Source: Rhodobacteraceae bacterium HTCC2083 (GTDB taxonomy: Bacteria; Pseudomonadota; Alphaproteobacteria; Rhodobacterales; Rhodobacteraceae). Taken from it: DNA of 64,000 bases. A program made the position numbers and the translations under genes. Numbering within the stretch: position 1 is the stretch's first letter; each line of letters starts with the position of its first letter. Where the stretch lies: assembly GCA_000156115.1 (NCBI GenBank), contig DS995276.1, positions 1-64,000 of the forward strand. The letters are read 5' to 3'. Positions 1 through 8,961 of the stretch are shown here, in pieces. Under the pieces are notes generated by a model. That model had not been told where the DNA came from. It did no database searches and worked only from the letters and a program-made list of their open reading frames with translations.

Positions 1-11
1 TCAATCCGGGT

Positions 12-1031
12 TTAGCGGAATGGTGGAACGTAGAGCAGACCACCGTCTGTCCACTGAGCGTTCAGACCACGACCAAGACCGATTGGTGTGTTCTCACCAA
101 TGTTCTTCTCGAAGATCTCGCCGTAGTTACCGCCAGCCATGATAGCTTTCTTCGCCCAGTCAGCGTCAAGGCCGAGCATCTCGCCCAATGTGCCTTCTGT
201 ACCCAAGAGACGGTTGATCTCTGGGTTGTCGCCAGCTGCTGCCGCCATGTCTGCGATGTTTGCAGATGTCACACCCAGCTCTTCAGCTGCGATGAGTGCG
301 TTCAAAGACCAACGAACAACGTCGCCCCACTCAGAATCGCCGTGACGGACCAGCGGGCCGAGTGGCTCTTTAGAGATGATCTCTGGAAGAACAACGTGAT
401 CACCTGGGTTCTCGAATGCGGCACGTGTTGCTGCAAGACCAGATGCGTCTGTTGTGTAAACGTCGCAAGCACCTTCGAGGTACAAAGGCTGTGCTTCAGC
501 GTTTGTCTCGATTGGAACTGGCTCATAAGAGATGTTGTTTGTACGGAAGTAGTCCGCCAAGTTCAGCTCTGTTGTTGTACCAGTCTGGATACATACTGTC
601 GCGCCATCAAGCTCTTTCGCAGACGAAACGCCCAAAGCTTTTGGAACCATGAAGCCCTGACCGTCGTAGTAGTTTACGCCAACGAATTCAAACTTCAGGT
701 CAACGTCACGAGAGAACGTCCATGTTGTGTTACGCGCCAGCATGTCGATCTCGCCGGAAGCAAGTGCTGTGAAGCGTGTTTTACCAGTTGTTGGAACGAA
801 CTCGACCGCAGATGGGTCGCCAAGAGCAGCAGCTGCGACCGCGCGGCATACGCCCACGTCGAAACCTTGCCATTCGCCGTTCGCATCTGGTGCCGCGAAG
901 CCAACGAGACCCGTGGTCACGCCACAGTTCAGCTTGCCGCGCGCTTTAACATCGTCAAGCGTACCGGCCGCTGCTGCGCCAGCTGCCAAAGCAGCCACAG
1001 TCATCGCGCCAAAAAATACGGATTTTTTCAT
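12..1031 (-). CDS. aapJ: Amino-acid ABC transporter, periplasmic binding protein (AapJ/BztA type)
   Basis: Periplasmic solute-binding protein of a general L-amino-acid ABC importer (family knowledge). The 339-residue product starts with a classic Sec signal peptide (MKKSVFFGAMTVAALAAGA..., cleavage near AAA-GTLDDV). The mature part shows the binding-protein pattern: VKARGKLNCGV at the N-terminus, GFDVGVCRAVAAA, and TGKTRFTALASGEIDML. I chose the ATG at 1031 because AGGAAGAGG lies a few bases upstream; an in-frame alternative eight codons earlier has no such site. The permease and ATPase genes that normally follow would lie beyond the left edge. The choice between AapJ, BztA and a close paralogue is inference. 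Confidence 0.9.
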   Translation of the reverse strand: MKKSVFFGAMTVAALAAGAAAAGTLDDVKARGKLNCGVTTGLVGFAAPDANGEWQGFDVGVCRAVAAAALGDPSAVEFVPTTGKTRFTALASGEIDMLARNTTWTFSRDVDLKFEFVGVNYYDGQGFMVPKALGVSSAKELDGATVCIQTGTTTELNLADYFRTNNISYEPVPIETNAEAQPLYLEGACDVYTTDASGLAATRAAFENPGDHVVLPEIISKEPLGPLVRHGDSEWGDVVRWSLNALIAAEELGVTSANIADMAAAAGDNPEINRLLGTEGTLGEMLGLDADWAKKAIMAGGNYGEIFEKNIGENTPIGLGRGLNAQWTDGGLLYVPPFR

Positions 1032-1133
1032 TTTTACCTCTTCCTGATTACCCATCCTTTATGGATGGTTCTTCCCACGAGTGAATGTGGGGTTTCATAC
1101 CAAAGGCAGGAACTTCCCGCCTCAGTGTCGGAG

Positions 1134-1163
1134 AGTTTGGCCGCAACACCCCATAAACGTCAA
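1134..1163 (-). promoter_or_regulatory. Possible promoter of the binding-protein gene
   Basis: On the minus strand TTGACG (1163-1158) is followed after 18 bases by CAAACT (1139-1134). The -10 match is weak. The spacer carries ACGTTTATGGGG, which recurs upstream of rpmC. The rest of the 1032-1258 gap shows no gene. Confidence 0.3.
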
Positions 1164-1258
1164 GTGGAACATACGCAGAATAGCCACGAAATTACCATCA
1201 GCGACCCAAGGTAAAGCCCCGCAGCAGTAATCTTTAACTCATAGATCAAAAAACGGCG

Positions 1259-1969
1259 CTAATTTCGGCTCTTTTGGAGGAAATCATAGGCGTGCTCGAA
1301 GGCCTCGCCCTTGATTCTCGCCATATCTTCCGCCTCTTCGTCAAGGCCCCACTGCTCTTGCTGATAGCGCTCATCAAGACGCGAAAGCTCCCATAACTCT
1401 GCCGGAGTAGCATAGCCCTTCATCGCGGCCAGACCGATCACAAATGATCCCGGTAATGTTATCAGATCATGCATCGCAGTCAGCTCGAACGCACTTAATT
1501 TACTAAGTGCAGCGCGCAAAATATGCAAACTTGATTCGGATTGCGGGGCAAACATCACACCGCTCACAGGCGTCAGAGGTGCTGCAAATACCCGCGTGCA
1601 CCAGGCAAGCAACGGGTCCCAAGCAGCCTCCTGCCGCGCGACCAATTCCGCGGGCTGGCTGGCGCGGTAACACAGCAAATCGGTCCCCGCGTATTCCCCA
1701 AGCATGTCCGCCACCACGTCAAACTGCGGCGTAACTTTATCGACCGCCGAGTTCGCAGATTTGGTCACTGGCATCGTCTCGGGGTTAACTCCCTCGACCT
1801 GCGCATCCCATTCCAGCGCCATCGCCTCAGCCATAACAAGCGTCGGCACAATCAAGTGCGCTTTGCCCGGTGTTTTGATCGCGCGCCCGTCCAGATGCAC
1901 GGTAAAACCACCCTCAACCTCGACCGCCGCCGCAACCTCCCAGAACCGCTTCATTTTCCAATCAGACAT
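1259..1969 (-). CDS. ATP12-family chaperone
   Basis: Homologue of mitochondrial ATP12, an assembly factor for the F1-ATPase alpha subunit; such genes are common in alphaproteobacteria. The 236-residue protein carries the family features KRFWEVAAAVEVEGGFTVHLDGRAIKTPGK near the N-terminus, AxxMALEWDAQ, and the conserved TLPGSFVIGLA segment. The ATG at 1969 overlaps the stop of the upstream HAD gene by 8 bases, which indicates translational coupling and settles the start against an ORF beginning 18 codons earlier. It is the last gene of the degQ-rarA-crcB-rluC-HAD-atp12 run. A role in bacterial F1 assembly is inferred from the eukaryotic homologue. Confidence 0.85.
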   Translation of the reverse strand: MSDWKMKRFWEVAAAVEVEGGFTVHLDGRAIKTPGKAHLIVPTLVMAEAMALEWDAQVEGVNPETMPVTKSANSAVDKVTPQFDVVADMLGEYAGTDLLCYRASQPAELVARQEAAWDPLLAWCTRVFAAPLTPVSGVMFAPQSESSLHILRAALSKLSAFELTAMHDLITLPGSFVIGLAAMKGYATPAELWELSRLDERYQQEQWGLDEEAEDMARIKGEAFEHAYDFLQKSRN

Positions 1970-2642
1970 CAGTCTTGCTCCACACCGTCTCAAGCGCGCC
2001 CTCAAGCTGCGCGAAATCTTCAATCACGACATCCGCTCCCGCCAGCCGCGCGACCTCATGATAGCCCCAAGCGACCCCGATGAAGGACACACCCGCCGCG
2101 GTTGCCATATCCATATCAAAACTCGTATCGCCGATCATAACAGTATCGCAGGCCTCAACGCCCAAGTCCCACATCGCTTGCAAAATCATCGAAGGATTGG
2201 GCTTGCTCGGATGATCATCTGCCACTTGCTGCGTGAGGAAAATTCCATCCAACCCATGCGCCTCGATCAACTTATCCAAACCGCGCCGCGACTTGCCCGT
2301 CGCCACCCCGAGCAAGACTTCATCTTGCTCTTTTAAACTCAATAGCGCCTCACGCGCACCCGAATACAATGGTGAAGAAACATCCGCCCCTTGCAGACGG
2401 CGCAGCCCCGCATAAGCATCTTTGTAGCCCTGAACCATCCGCGTGCAGGCGGCATGATCACATGTTGGTGCAAGCATCGGGATCGCCACATCCAGCGATA
2501 ACCCCACAATGCCCAACACGGCATCGCGGCTTGGCGCGCTCAGACCTTCAGCTTCAAACGCGCCCGCCATCGCGGCGAGAATATCCGCTTGGCTATCGAC
2601 AAGCGTTCCATCCACATCGAAAATAACGCCTCGCAAGCGCAT
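1962..2642 (-). CDS. HAD-superfamily phosphatase (phosphoglycolate phosphatase-like)
   Basis: Haloacid-dehalogenase family hydrolase of 226 residues. HAD motif I is FDVDGTLVDS (residues 8-17; nucleophile Asp9, second Asp11). Motif II is in VATGKSRRGL, the conserved Lys in HPSKPNP, and motif III in MIGDTSFDMDMA. The cap domain between motifs I and II is alpha-helical, as in Gph/beta-phosphoglucomutase-like enzymes. The substrate cannot be read from sequence; phosphoglycolate is the usual annotation for this pairing with rluC. The ATG shares a base with the rluC stop (TAATG) and the 3' end overlaps atp12, so the three genes are probably co-translated. Confidence 0.88.
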   Translation of the reverse strand: MRLRGVIFDVDGTLVDSQADILAAMAGAFEAEGLSAPSRDAVLGIVGLSLDVAIPMLAPTCDHAACTRMVQGYKDAYAGLRRLQGADVSSPLYSGAREALLSLKEQDEVLLGVATGKSRRGLDKLIEAHGLDGIFLTQQVADDHPSKPNPSMILQAMWDLGVEACDTVMIGDTSFDMDMATAAGVSFIGVAWGYHEVARLAGADVVIEDFAQLEGALETVWSKTDV

Positions 2643-3685
2643 TACATCAACTCTTCAAAAGGATCTTCCGGCACCTCTTTGGGATCCCATGCAAAAGTGT
2701 CCCATGTGCGCTGCATGTGATCTGGCAAAGGCGCTGTAATATGCAGTGTCGCTTTGGTGCTCGGATGCTCGATCTGCAAAGAGCGCGCATGCAGGTGCAA
2801 CTTCTTGCTCAGATCACCACCCAGTTGTGATCCCCAACCATCACCCAGATTTTCCTGGCCAGAACCGCCGTATTTGCCATCGCCAACAACAGGATGCCCC
2901 ATCTCAGACATATGCGCGCGCAACTGATGCGTGCGACCTGTGATCGGGATCAAGGCGCACCACGATGTGCGTTGCCCAGCAGTCTCCAATACCGCGTAAT
3001 CGGTTAAAGCGCGTTTCGCACCCTCGGTCTGATCCACCTCGCGCGGGTGAATACAAATCATTTTTTCGCCCTCACCGCGCGCGCCGTGACCGGGCGCTTT
3101 CATCAGGCCATATTTGATCGTGCCCATACGCGGGTTCGGAACCCCTGCAATCGCAGCCCAATAAATCTTGCGCGTGTTGCGATGCCGAAAAGAGGCCGTC
3201 AGGTCCGCCGTCGCGCGCCGTGTGCGTCCTAGGATCAATACGCCGGAAGTGTCTTTGTCCAAACGATGCACCAGTTTCGGGCGTTCCTCAAAATCATACA
3301 TCAGTGCATCTAGCAGCCCGTCCACATGCCGCGCGTGCCCCGTGCCACCCTGCACAGGCAGACCAGCGGGTTTATTCAACGCAATCACATGATCGTCTTT
3401 GTAAATCACGCAAGAGCGAATGAATTTCGTATCCGCCGCACTGACTTTGCTAGGCGCCGCATGCTTAGGCGCAGCACTATCGGGCAGCGGCGGAATACGC
3501 AGTTGCATCCCAGTTTCCACACGCGAATTGGCCTTTACGCGGCCCCCGTCCAGACGCAGCTCACCCTTACGGCACATTTTCTCGATCATGCCTTGTGTGA
3601 CTTGCGGAAACTTGCGCTTCAAAAAACGGTCAAGGCGCTGGTCGCCGTCATCTTCTTCAATGATAATCGTTTGAACGCGGCTCAT
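2642..3685 (-). CDS. rluC: Ribosomal large-subunit pseudouridine synthase (RluC type)
   Basis: Converts specific 23S rRNA uridines to pseudouridine; the RluC type modifies positions around 955/2504/2580 in E. coli. An N-terminal S4-like RNA-binding domain (about residues 10-70: DQRLDRFLKRKFPQVTQGMIEKM...) precedes the catalytic domain. The catalytic motif HRLDKDTSGVLILGRT is plain, with Asp in HRLDKDTSG as the nucleophile, and the RTHQLRAHM motif follows. Length 347 is typical. I prefer the ATG at 3685, which overlaps the crcB stop as ATGA and has GAGGG at suitable spacing, over the ATG two codons upstream. Confidence 0.9.
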   Translation of the reverse strand: MSRVQTIIIEEDDGDQRLDRFLKRKFPQVTQGMIEKMCRKGELRLDGGRVKANSRVETGMQLRIPPLPDSAAPKHAAPSKVSAADTKFIRSCVIYKDDHVIALNKPAGLPVQGGTGHARHVDGLLDALMYDFEERPKLVHRLDKDTSGVLILGRTRRATADLTASFRHRNTRKIYWAAIAGVPNPRMGTIKYGLMKAPGHGARGEGEKMICIHPREVDQTEGAKRALTDYAVLETAGQRTSWCALIPITGRTHQLRAHMSEMGHPVVGDGKYGGSGQENLGDGWGSQLGGDLSKKLHLHARSLQIEHPSTKATLHITAPLPDHMQRTWDTFAWDPKEVPEDPFEELM

Positions 3686-4068
3686 GCCCATAACCCTCTC
3701 GCGATGGCAAGACCCGCCATCAATCCTAAAATCGACAGACCCACAGAGAGCCCGATATAAAGCGCTGCTTGGCCGAATGCACCGCGCTCTAGCAATGTGG
3801 CGCTCTCCAGCGAGAACGCGGAAAACGTCGTAAAACCACCCAAAAGCCCCGTCATCACAAACAGATTGGCCTGCGTATAGCCCTTATGATGCGCGGCGAC
3901 CACGAATAGGCCCATCAAGAACGAGCCGATGATGTTCACAGGCAAAATCCCGAGCGGAAAACTCATAGGAAGCGCTTTGCTCACCGCATATCCAAACAAA
4001 TATCGCAGGCTAGAGCCGATCGCGCCACCGAGGGCCACAAGGGAGACATTGAGTAACATCGCAGCCAT
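3682..4068 (-). CDS. crcB: Fluoride ion channel CrcB/Fluc
   Basis: Small (128 residues) four-helix inner-membrane protein that exports fluoride as a dual-topology dimer (family knowledge). Visible signatures are the GGAIGSSLRYLFG segment in helix 1, NIIGSFLMG in helix 2, and GLLGGFTTFSAFSLE in helix 3, which holds the conserved Phe and Thr/Ser positions that line the pore. The fourth helix is near the C-terminus. The 3' end overlaps rluC as ATGA. No fluoride riboswitch was recognised upstream; the 72 bases to rarA contain a 20-base palindrome listed separately. Confidence 0.92.
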   Translation of the reverse strand: MAAMLLNVSLVALGGAIGSSLRYLFGYAVSKALPMSFPLGILPVNIIGSFLMGLFVVAAHHKGYTQANLFVMTGLLGGFTTFSAFSLESATLLERGAFGQAALYIGLSVGLSILGLMAGLAIARGLWA

Positions 4069-4119
4069 GTCGCGCGCGCGCGCTCCAGAGTCAAGTTAAC
4101 GGCCCCAAGCGCGGCACCC

Positions 4120-4139
4120 CGATTTTTCTAGAAAAATCG
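4120..4139. repeat. TCTAGA-centred palindrome after rarA
   Basis: Perfect 20-base palindrome CGATTTTTCTAGAAAAATCG directly downstream of the rarA stop. Related palindromes lie after rplP (16515-16534) and across the rpoB stop codon (35265-35286). Confidence 0.85.
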
Positions 4140-4140
4140 C

Positions 4141-5451
4141 TCACCCACCCCGTTGCGCACGGAGTTTTGCAAAATACTCCACGCGCTTTTTCAATTCACG
4201 CTCAAACCCGCGCTCCACGGGCGCATACATCGCCGGTCGCTCCATCCCCTCTGGGAAATAGTTCTGCCCCGAAAACCCGTCCTCTGCATCATGGTCATAA
4301 GCATAATCCGTGCCATAGCCCTGATCCTTCATCAAATCCGTCGGCGCATTCAAAATATGCTTAGGTGGTAGCTTGGATCCCGTCGCCTTAGCCGCGTTGC
4401 GCGCGGCCTTATAGGCCACATAATTCGCATTCGATTTTGGCGCGAGCGCGAGATAAATCACCGCCTGCGACAATGCCAATTCCCCTTCGGGCGAGCCTAA
4501 ACGCTCATATGTTTGCCAACTTTGCAAACACACAGCCTGCGCTTGTGGATCGGCCAAGCCAATATCTTCAACCGCCATACGCACCAAACGCCGCGCCAAG
4601 AAACGTGGGTCTTCCCCACCTTCCAGCATACGTGCAAACCAATACAGCGCTGCATCAGGGTCCGAGCCACGCACCGATTTATGCAAGGCAGAGATCAGAT
4701 TGTAATGCGCATCGCCGGAATTATCATACTGCGCCGCGCGCTTTTGCAAACGTTTGCTCAGCTCTGGCGGTGTCAGCTTGTGATCCGTCTTCCACGCCGC
4801 GACCTGCTCAATCAAATTGAGCAAAGCCCGCCCATCGCCGTCCGCCATCTCCAACAAGGCTTCGCGTGCAGGACCATCAAGGGGCAGCTCTTTGTCCAAC
4901 TCCTGCTCCGCGCGCTGCGCCATTCGTTCCAGATCCGCAAGGTCGAGCCGCTCGAGCACGAGAACCTGCGCACGCGACAACACGGCTGAATTCAACTCGA
5001 ACGACGGGTTCTCCGTGGTGGCCCCAACCAACAGGATCGTGCCATCCTCCATATACGGCAAGAACCCGTCTTGCTGGGCCTTGTTGAAACGGTGGATTTC
5101 ATCAACGAACAAAAGCGTGCCTTGCCCGTTTTGGCGGCGGATCTTCGCGCCCTCAAATACTTTGCGCAGATCGGGCATGCCCGTAAAAATCGCGCTAATT
5201 TGTACGAAATGCAGCTCGGTTTCATGGGCTAACAAACGCGCAATCGTCGTCTTGCCAACGCCCGGTGGTCCCCAGAAAACAATTGACGAGAGCGAGCCTG
5301 AGGACAGCATCACTTCCAGCGGTGCGCCTTCGCCCAGAACCTGCTTTTGGCCAATCACTTCGGCCAAGGATTGCGGACGCAAACGATCTGCAAGCGGGCG
5401 TAGCCCCTTTTGCGGCTCCCTAGCAGCGCCTGTATCAAAAAGATCAACCAC
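4141..5451 (-). CDS. rarA: Replication-associated recombination protein A (RarA/MgsA)
   Basis: AAA+ ATPase related to clamp loaders that acts at stalled replication forks. The 436-residue protein has Walker A GPPGVGKTT (about residues 61-69), Walker B LLFVDEIHRFNK, sensor-1 GATTENPSFELN and the arginine-finger region SRAQVLVLERL. The C-terminal tetramerisation region ends in the typical YFPEGMERPAMYAPVERGFERELKKR segment. Translation appears to start at a GTG at 5451, only 3 bases after the degQ stop; homologues begin with a similar xDLFD sequence. It lies between degQ and crcB in an apparent operon. Confidence 0.93.
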   Translation of the reverse strand: MVDLFDTGAAREPQKGLRPLADRLRPQSLAEVIGQKQVLGEGAPLEVMLSSGSLSSIVFWGPPGVGKTTIARLLAHETELHFVQISAIFTGMPDLRKVFEGAKIRRQNGQGTLLFVDEIHRFNKAQQDGFLPYMEDGTILLVGATTENPSFELNSAVLSRAQVLVLERLDLADLERMAQRAEQELDKELPLDGPAREALLEMADGDGRALLNLIEQVAAWKTDHKLTPPELSKRLQKRAAQYDNSGDAHYNLISALHKSVRGSDPDAALYWFARMLEGGEDPRFLARRLVRMAVEDIGLADPQAQAVCLQSWQTYERLGSPEGELALSQAVIYLALAPKSNANYVAYKAARNAAKATGSKLPPKHILNAPTDLMKDQGYGTDYAYDHDAEDGFSGQNYFPEGMERPAMYAPVERGFERELKKRVEYFAKLRAQRGG

Positions 5452-5454
5452 CGT

Positions 5455-6837
5455 TCACAACCTAAAGCGTAGCAGCACGAGCTGCCCGCCCCTTTCCACA
5501 ACGAGCGAAACGGATCGTCTTGCCGTGCTCAACGCTTGCACTACGTCCGCGGGCACGGTGATTTTGCGTCCATCAATCTCTCGCAATATGTCGCCGCGCT
5601 GCACGCCAACACGCGGCGCGATGAGGCCAGTCTCCAGCACGACGACACCTTCTGGCAGAATTGGCAACTGGTATTCGGATAATACGGCGGGATTCACATT
5701 CGCCACTTTCATGCCTTGTAAAACGTCGCGCTCGCCCAAGGTCACGTCCTCGCGCGGTGGCAAATCCGGTGGGCCAATCATCGCGACGGTATATTCCGCC
5801 ACGCGGCCCTCGCGAATAGCGCGCACGTCGATTTCAGCGCCGATACCTGCAACAGTCATATAATACAGCATTTCGGAGGGTGAATTCACCTCGCGCCCAC
5901 CCGCTGCGACGATGACATCGCCGACCCCCAGACCTACGGCAGCAAACGGACTGCCTTCCTGAACTTGGGTGATCGCCATGCCCCCTGCGCGCTCCAATCC
6001 AAGGGAGCTAGCCAAATCCGCATCCACCGTTTGCCCGCCCATGCCAGCCCAAGGGCGCCTAAAACGGGTTTCGCCCGCGCGGGCTTGGGTCACGAATTGA
6101 TCGACCAACGCCGCAGGGATCGCAAAACCGATCCCGTTGGAGCCACCAGAGCGCGTGACAATCGCGGTGTTCACGCCAATCAACGCACCATCCATCCCGA
6201 TCAATGCACCCCCCGAATTGCCCGGATTGATTGGCGCGTCGGTTTGGATGAAATAGCCGCGCTCATTGCCCGTCACCGCGCCAGAGCGCGCGAGACCAGA
6301 GATGATCCCGCTCGACACTGTTTGACCGACACCAAAGGGATTGCCTATGGCCAAAGTGAGTTCGCCCACTTCGACCGTGTTGCTGTCGCGTAAGGATAAA
6401 AACGGCAGGTCTTCCGCGTCTTTGAGCCGTAGGATCGCTAGATCGCTAGCCTTATCGCCCAGCAACACCTCGGCAGAGAATTCGCGGCGGTCTTTTAGGA
6501 CCACGCGAATGTCGCTCGCGCCGCCCACCACGTGATAGTTCGACACCATAAAGCCATCACGCGACAGGATCACGCCAGAGCCAAGCGAGTTTTGCACGCG
6601 TGGCCGCGCGGGGCCGAGATCACCAAAGAAGTTCTTGAAGAAAGGATCGGACGCAAACGGACTGACCCGCGTCTCTACAATGCGTTTGGCGTAAATGTTG
6701 ACCACGGCAGGTGCCGCGTCACGCACCAAAGGCGCGAAGCTGAGCGAAATCTGCGCTTGGCTGGTAGGGACAGTGCTTTGCGCAGCGGCAGCGATAGGCG
6801 CCGATAGAAACAGGGATAGGATCAAAGCGCGGAACAT
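5455..6837 (-). CDS. degQ: Periplasmic serine protease, Do/DegQ family
   Basis: HtrA-family protease and chaperone for envelope protein quality control. An N-terminal signal peptide (MFRALILSLFLSAPIAAAAQS) is followed by a trypsin-like domain with the catalytic triad His in NYHVVGGA, Asp in KASDLAILRL, and Ser in the GNSGGAL motif. Two PDZ domains follow: about residues 250-345 (with GVGDVIVAAGGREVNS) and the C-terminal ~90 residues (with VQRGDILREIDGRKI). The 460-residue length fits. DegP versus DegQ is not resolved. First gene of the minus-strand run into rarA. Confidence 0.92.
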   Translation of the reverse strand: MFRALILSLFLSAPIAAAAQSTVPTSQAQISLSFAPLVRDAAPAVVNIYAKRIVETRVSPFASDPFFKNFFGDLGPARPRVQNSLGSGVILSRDGFMVSNYHVVGGASDIRVVLKDRREFSAEVLLGDKASDLAILRLKDAEDLPFLSLRDSNTVEVGELTLAIGNPFGVGQTVSSGIISGLARSGAVTGNERGYFIQTDAPINPGNSGGALIGMDGALIGVNTAIVTRSGGSNGIGFAIPAALVDQFVTQARAGETRFRRPWAGMGGQTVDADLASSLGLERAGGMAITQVQEGSPFAAVGLGVGDVIVAAGGREVNSPSEMLYYMTVAGIGAEIDVRAIREGRVAEYTVAMIGPPDLPPREDVTLGERDVLQGMKVANVNPAVLSEYQLPILPEGVVVLETGLIAPRVGVQRGDILREIDGRKITVPADVVQALSTARRSVSLVVERGGQLVLLRFRL

Positions 6838-7051
6838 GGGTCACCTCATTTGTCTGAGGTCCATGATATGCGAGGTGACGCGCGGCGGTGCAAGGGGTGA
6901 GCTGCTTTTGGCACGTCGGGCAACGCGCGCCCTGTTTGCCTGTGCTTAACCCTAGATCAGCTAAAACACCCCCGAGCTCAAGAACGGCACGATCCATGAT
7001 CCCATCCTGTTTAAGACAAACGGTAAACATTCCGGTCAGGATGCACAGGTT

Positions 7052-7521
7052 TTAAAACCAAGTACAAAGCCACGCTTTGTGGGCGATCAGCAGATACGTT
7101 CTCGGCAGGCCTGCCACACCGTTTAGCCTATGATGATCAAGCCCTCCGCCAGCGCATTTGCTGAGCGGAGCGCTAGTGCGCGCAGTTCCAAGCCGTACCA
7201 ACCGCCGATTTTTCACAATGGCTGCATCGCCGAGCAGTGCAGCCGAAGTATCCGCGTTGAAGTGATCGCCATGCTCATGCGTCATCACGATCAGATCTGC
7301 GGCAAGCTTGCTGGCTTAGAGCGAAGGTTCCCAGACTGGATCACACCCGCTGGCGTTTCCATGATGATGAAGGCGTGGCGAATGGCTTGGACCTTGACCT
7401 CGCGCGTTTCTGTTTTGAAGTTGTTGTTGCTGTGCCCGTCCGCGAGTGCGGTGAACGGCAGAACGGTGATCCCTGCACTGGCGCCTGTGGCTTTTAAATT
7501 CGAACGTCTAGTCTGGTTCAT
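7052..7521 (-). pseudogene. Decayed UlaG-like metallo-beta-lactamase-fold hydrolase
   Basis: Remnant of a secreted metallo-hydrolase of the UlaG/UPF0173 type. The first frame (ATG at 7521) encodes a twin-arginine-like leader (MNQTRRSNLKATGASAG), then HAFIIMETPAGVI, the usual start of the fold. Frame is lost near 7300: the next frame reads ADLIVMTHEHGDHFNADT, the metal-binding HxHxDH motif. The sequence normally between these segments is largely gone, so there is a deletion as well as a frameshift. After about 20 further residues no family similarity is visible and the C-terminal half is missing. The remnant lies just beyond the terminator of the spc unit. Confidence 0.75.
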
Positions 7522-7617
7522 TTAGGATCTCCTTGCGCCGTGTGCTGCGGGAGGGGTAGCGCTTTTGCAGTATTGAACAAATTTGTCGGGTATTAGCCGA
7601 AACCGAAAGTCCCAATG

Positions 7618-7649
7618 AAAAAGCGCCCTTGGATCTCTCCAAGGGCGCT
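7618..7649 (-). terminator. Terminator after rpmD
   Basis: Minus-strand hairpin: 11-base arms at 7622-7632 and 7639-7649 (AGCGCCCTTGG and complement), 6-base loop, then TTTTT. It ends the spc unit right after rpmD. Confidence 0.9.
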
Positions 7650-7697
7650 CGATCTGGTGGCCTTTGGTGCTAAGCACGCAAGGCAACTGGGCTACAT

Positions 7698-7886
7698 TCA
7701 GCCTTTTTCTTCGATGATCTCAACCATGTGAGAAATCTTGTTGACCATGCCGCGTACTGCAGGCGTGTCTTCAAGCTCACGTGTTTTGTGCATCTTGTTC
7801 AGGCCAAGACCGATAAGTGTCTGGCGCTGCTTTTCTGGGCGGCGGATCGGGGAACCGGTCTGCTTTACAACGATTGTTTTAGCCAT
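7698..7886 (-). CDS. rpmD: 50S ribosomal protein L30 (uL30)
   Basis: Component of the large ribosomal subunit; 62 residues as usual for bacterial L30. The conserved opening [30 protein letters not shown] and the [21 protein letters not shown] segment are both present. It follows rpsE after 13 bases, as in a standard spc operon. Unlike the canonical order, rplO and secY do not follow; a strong terminator and the UlaG-like remnant come instead. Confidence 0.96.
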   Translation of the reverse strand: MAKTIVVKQTGSPIRRPEKQRQTLIGLGLNKMHKTRELEDTPAVRGMVNKISHMVEIIEEKG

Positions 7887-7899
7887 CTGTCAGGTCTCC

Positions 7900-8469
7900 T
7901 TACGCGTCAGCTACTTCAGGAGCGGCCGCAGCAGGTGCGTCGTCCTTCTTGAGAATGTCAGCAACTTTCTTGCCACGACGCTGAGCAACAGAGCGTGGGC
8001 TGCTTTCTTTCTTCAGACCGTCCATGGTGGCACGGATCATGTTGTACGGGTTCTGAGAACCGATGGACTTCGCAACAACGTCCTGTACGCCGAGCATCTC
8101 GAACACGGCACGCATAGGACCACCGGCAATGATACCAGTACCCTGTGGAGCTGTGCGCATTACAACTTTGCCTGCGCCGTGACGGCCCTCGACATCGTGG
8201 TGCAACGTACGGCCTTCACGAAGAGCTACGCGGATCATTTGACGCTTCGCTTGCTCCGTCGCTTTGCGAATAGCCTCTGGAACTTCTTTCGCTTTACCTT
8301 TGCCGAAGCCTACGCGACCTTTTTGGTCACCAACAACGACGAGTGCGGCGAAGCCAAAGCGCTTACCACCCTTAACGGTTTTGGAAACGCGGTTGATCGC
8401 AACCAAGCGATCCGCAAATTCCGGTGTTTCATCGCGGCGATTGCCACGGCGGTTGTCACGTTCTGCCAT
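7900..8469 (-). CDS. rpsE: 30S ribosomal protein S5 (uS5)
   Basis: Small-subunit protein involved in translational accuracy and mRNA unwinding. The N-terminal double-stranded-RNA-binding-like domain shows [37 protein letters not shown], followed by the C-terminal domain with [33 protein letters not shown] place the start at the ATG at 8469 (MAERDNRRG), 189 residues, matching alphaproteobacterial S5 starts; AAGGA lies upstream. The ORF extends 12 codons further but those residues are not family-like. A 121-base gap separates it from rplR. Confidence 0.95.
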   Translation of the reverse strand: MAERDNRRGNRRDETPEFADRLVAINRVSKTVKGGKRFGFAALVVVGDQKGRVGFGKGKAKEVPEAIRKATEQAKRQMIRVALREGRTLHHDVEGRHGAGKVVMRTAPQGTGIIAGGPMRAVFEMLGVQDVVAKSIGSQNPYNMIRATMDGLKKESSPRSVAQRRGKKVADILKKDDAPAAAAPEVADA

Positions 8470-8590
8470 GTGGAGCAGTCCTTTTATGAGTGGCGCGTTC
8501 GGCACCTAAATTTCGTTCAATCCTAGTGGGTTATGCACCCCCGGATCATCGGAAAGGCGCGCCACTTCTGACACGCCTCTCTCGTTTGAC

Positions 8591-8950
8591 TTAGATCTTC
8601 AAACCACCTTCACGTGCGGCTTCGGCAACTGCCTTGACCTTACCGTGAAAGAGGAAGCCGCCACGGTCGAAGTAAACTTCTTCCACGCCAGCTTTCTTTG
8701 CGCGCTCAGCGATCGCTGCACCAACCTTAGTTGCTGCTTCAACATTGTTCTTGCCGACAACACCCAAAGACTTCTCCAACGAGGAAGCCGAGGCGAGTGT
8801 TACGCCATTCACATCATCAATCACCTGAGCGCTGATGTTTTTGTTGCTGCGATGAACGGAGAGACGCATGCGTCCCGCGTTGCTGCGGCGTAGTTTGTTC
8901 CGGACGCGCAGACGGCGCTTCAGAAACAGTGTTCTTTTGCTATTTGCCAT
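8591..8950 (-). CDS. rplR: 50S ribosomal protein L18 (uL18)
   Basis: Binds 5S rRNA in the central protuberance of the large subunit. 119 residues, with the conserved [35 protein letters not shown] start, GVTLASASS, and the C-terminal [28 protein letters not shown]. It is 11 bases downstream of rplF in the standard spc order. Confidence 0.97.
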   Translation of the reverse strand: MANSKRTLFLKRRLRVRNKLRRSNAGRMRLSVHRSNKNISAQVIDDVNGVTLASASSLEKSLGVVGKNNVEAATKVGAAIAERAKKAGVEEVYFDRGGFLFHGKVKAVAEAAREGGLKI

Positions 8951-8961
8951 TTGACTGGTCC

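Noticed and set aside
6719-7030. Minus-strand ORF upstream of degQ with a CPTC motif
   Set aside because: It runs into degQ in another frame, has no ribosome-binding site and no second zinc-binding pair of normal spacing.
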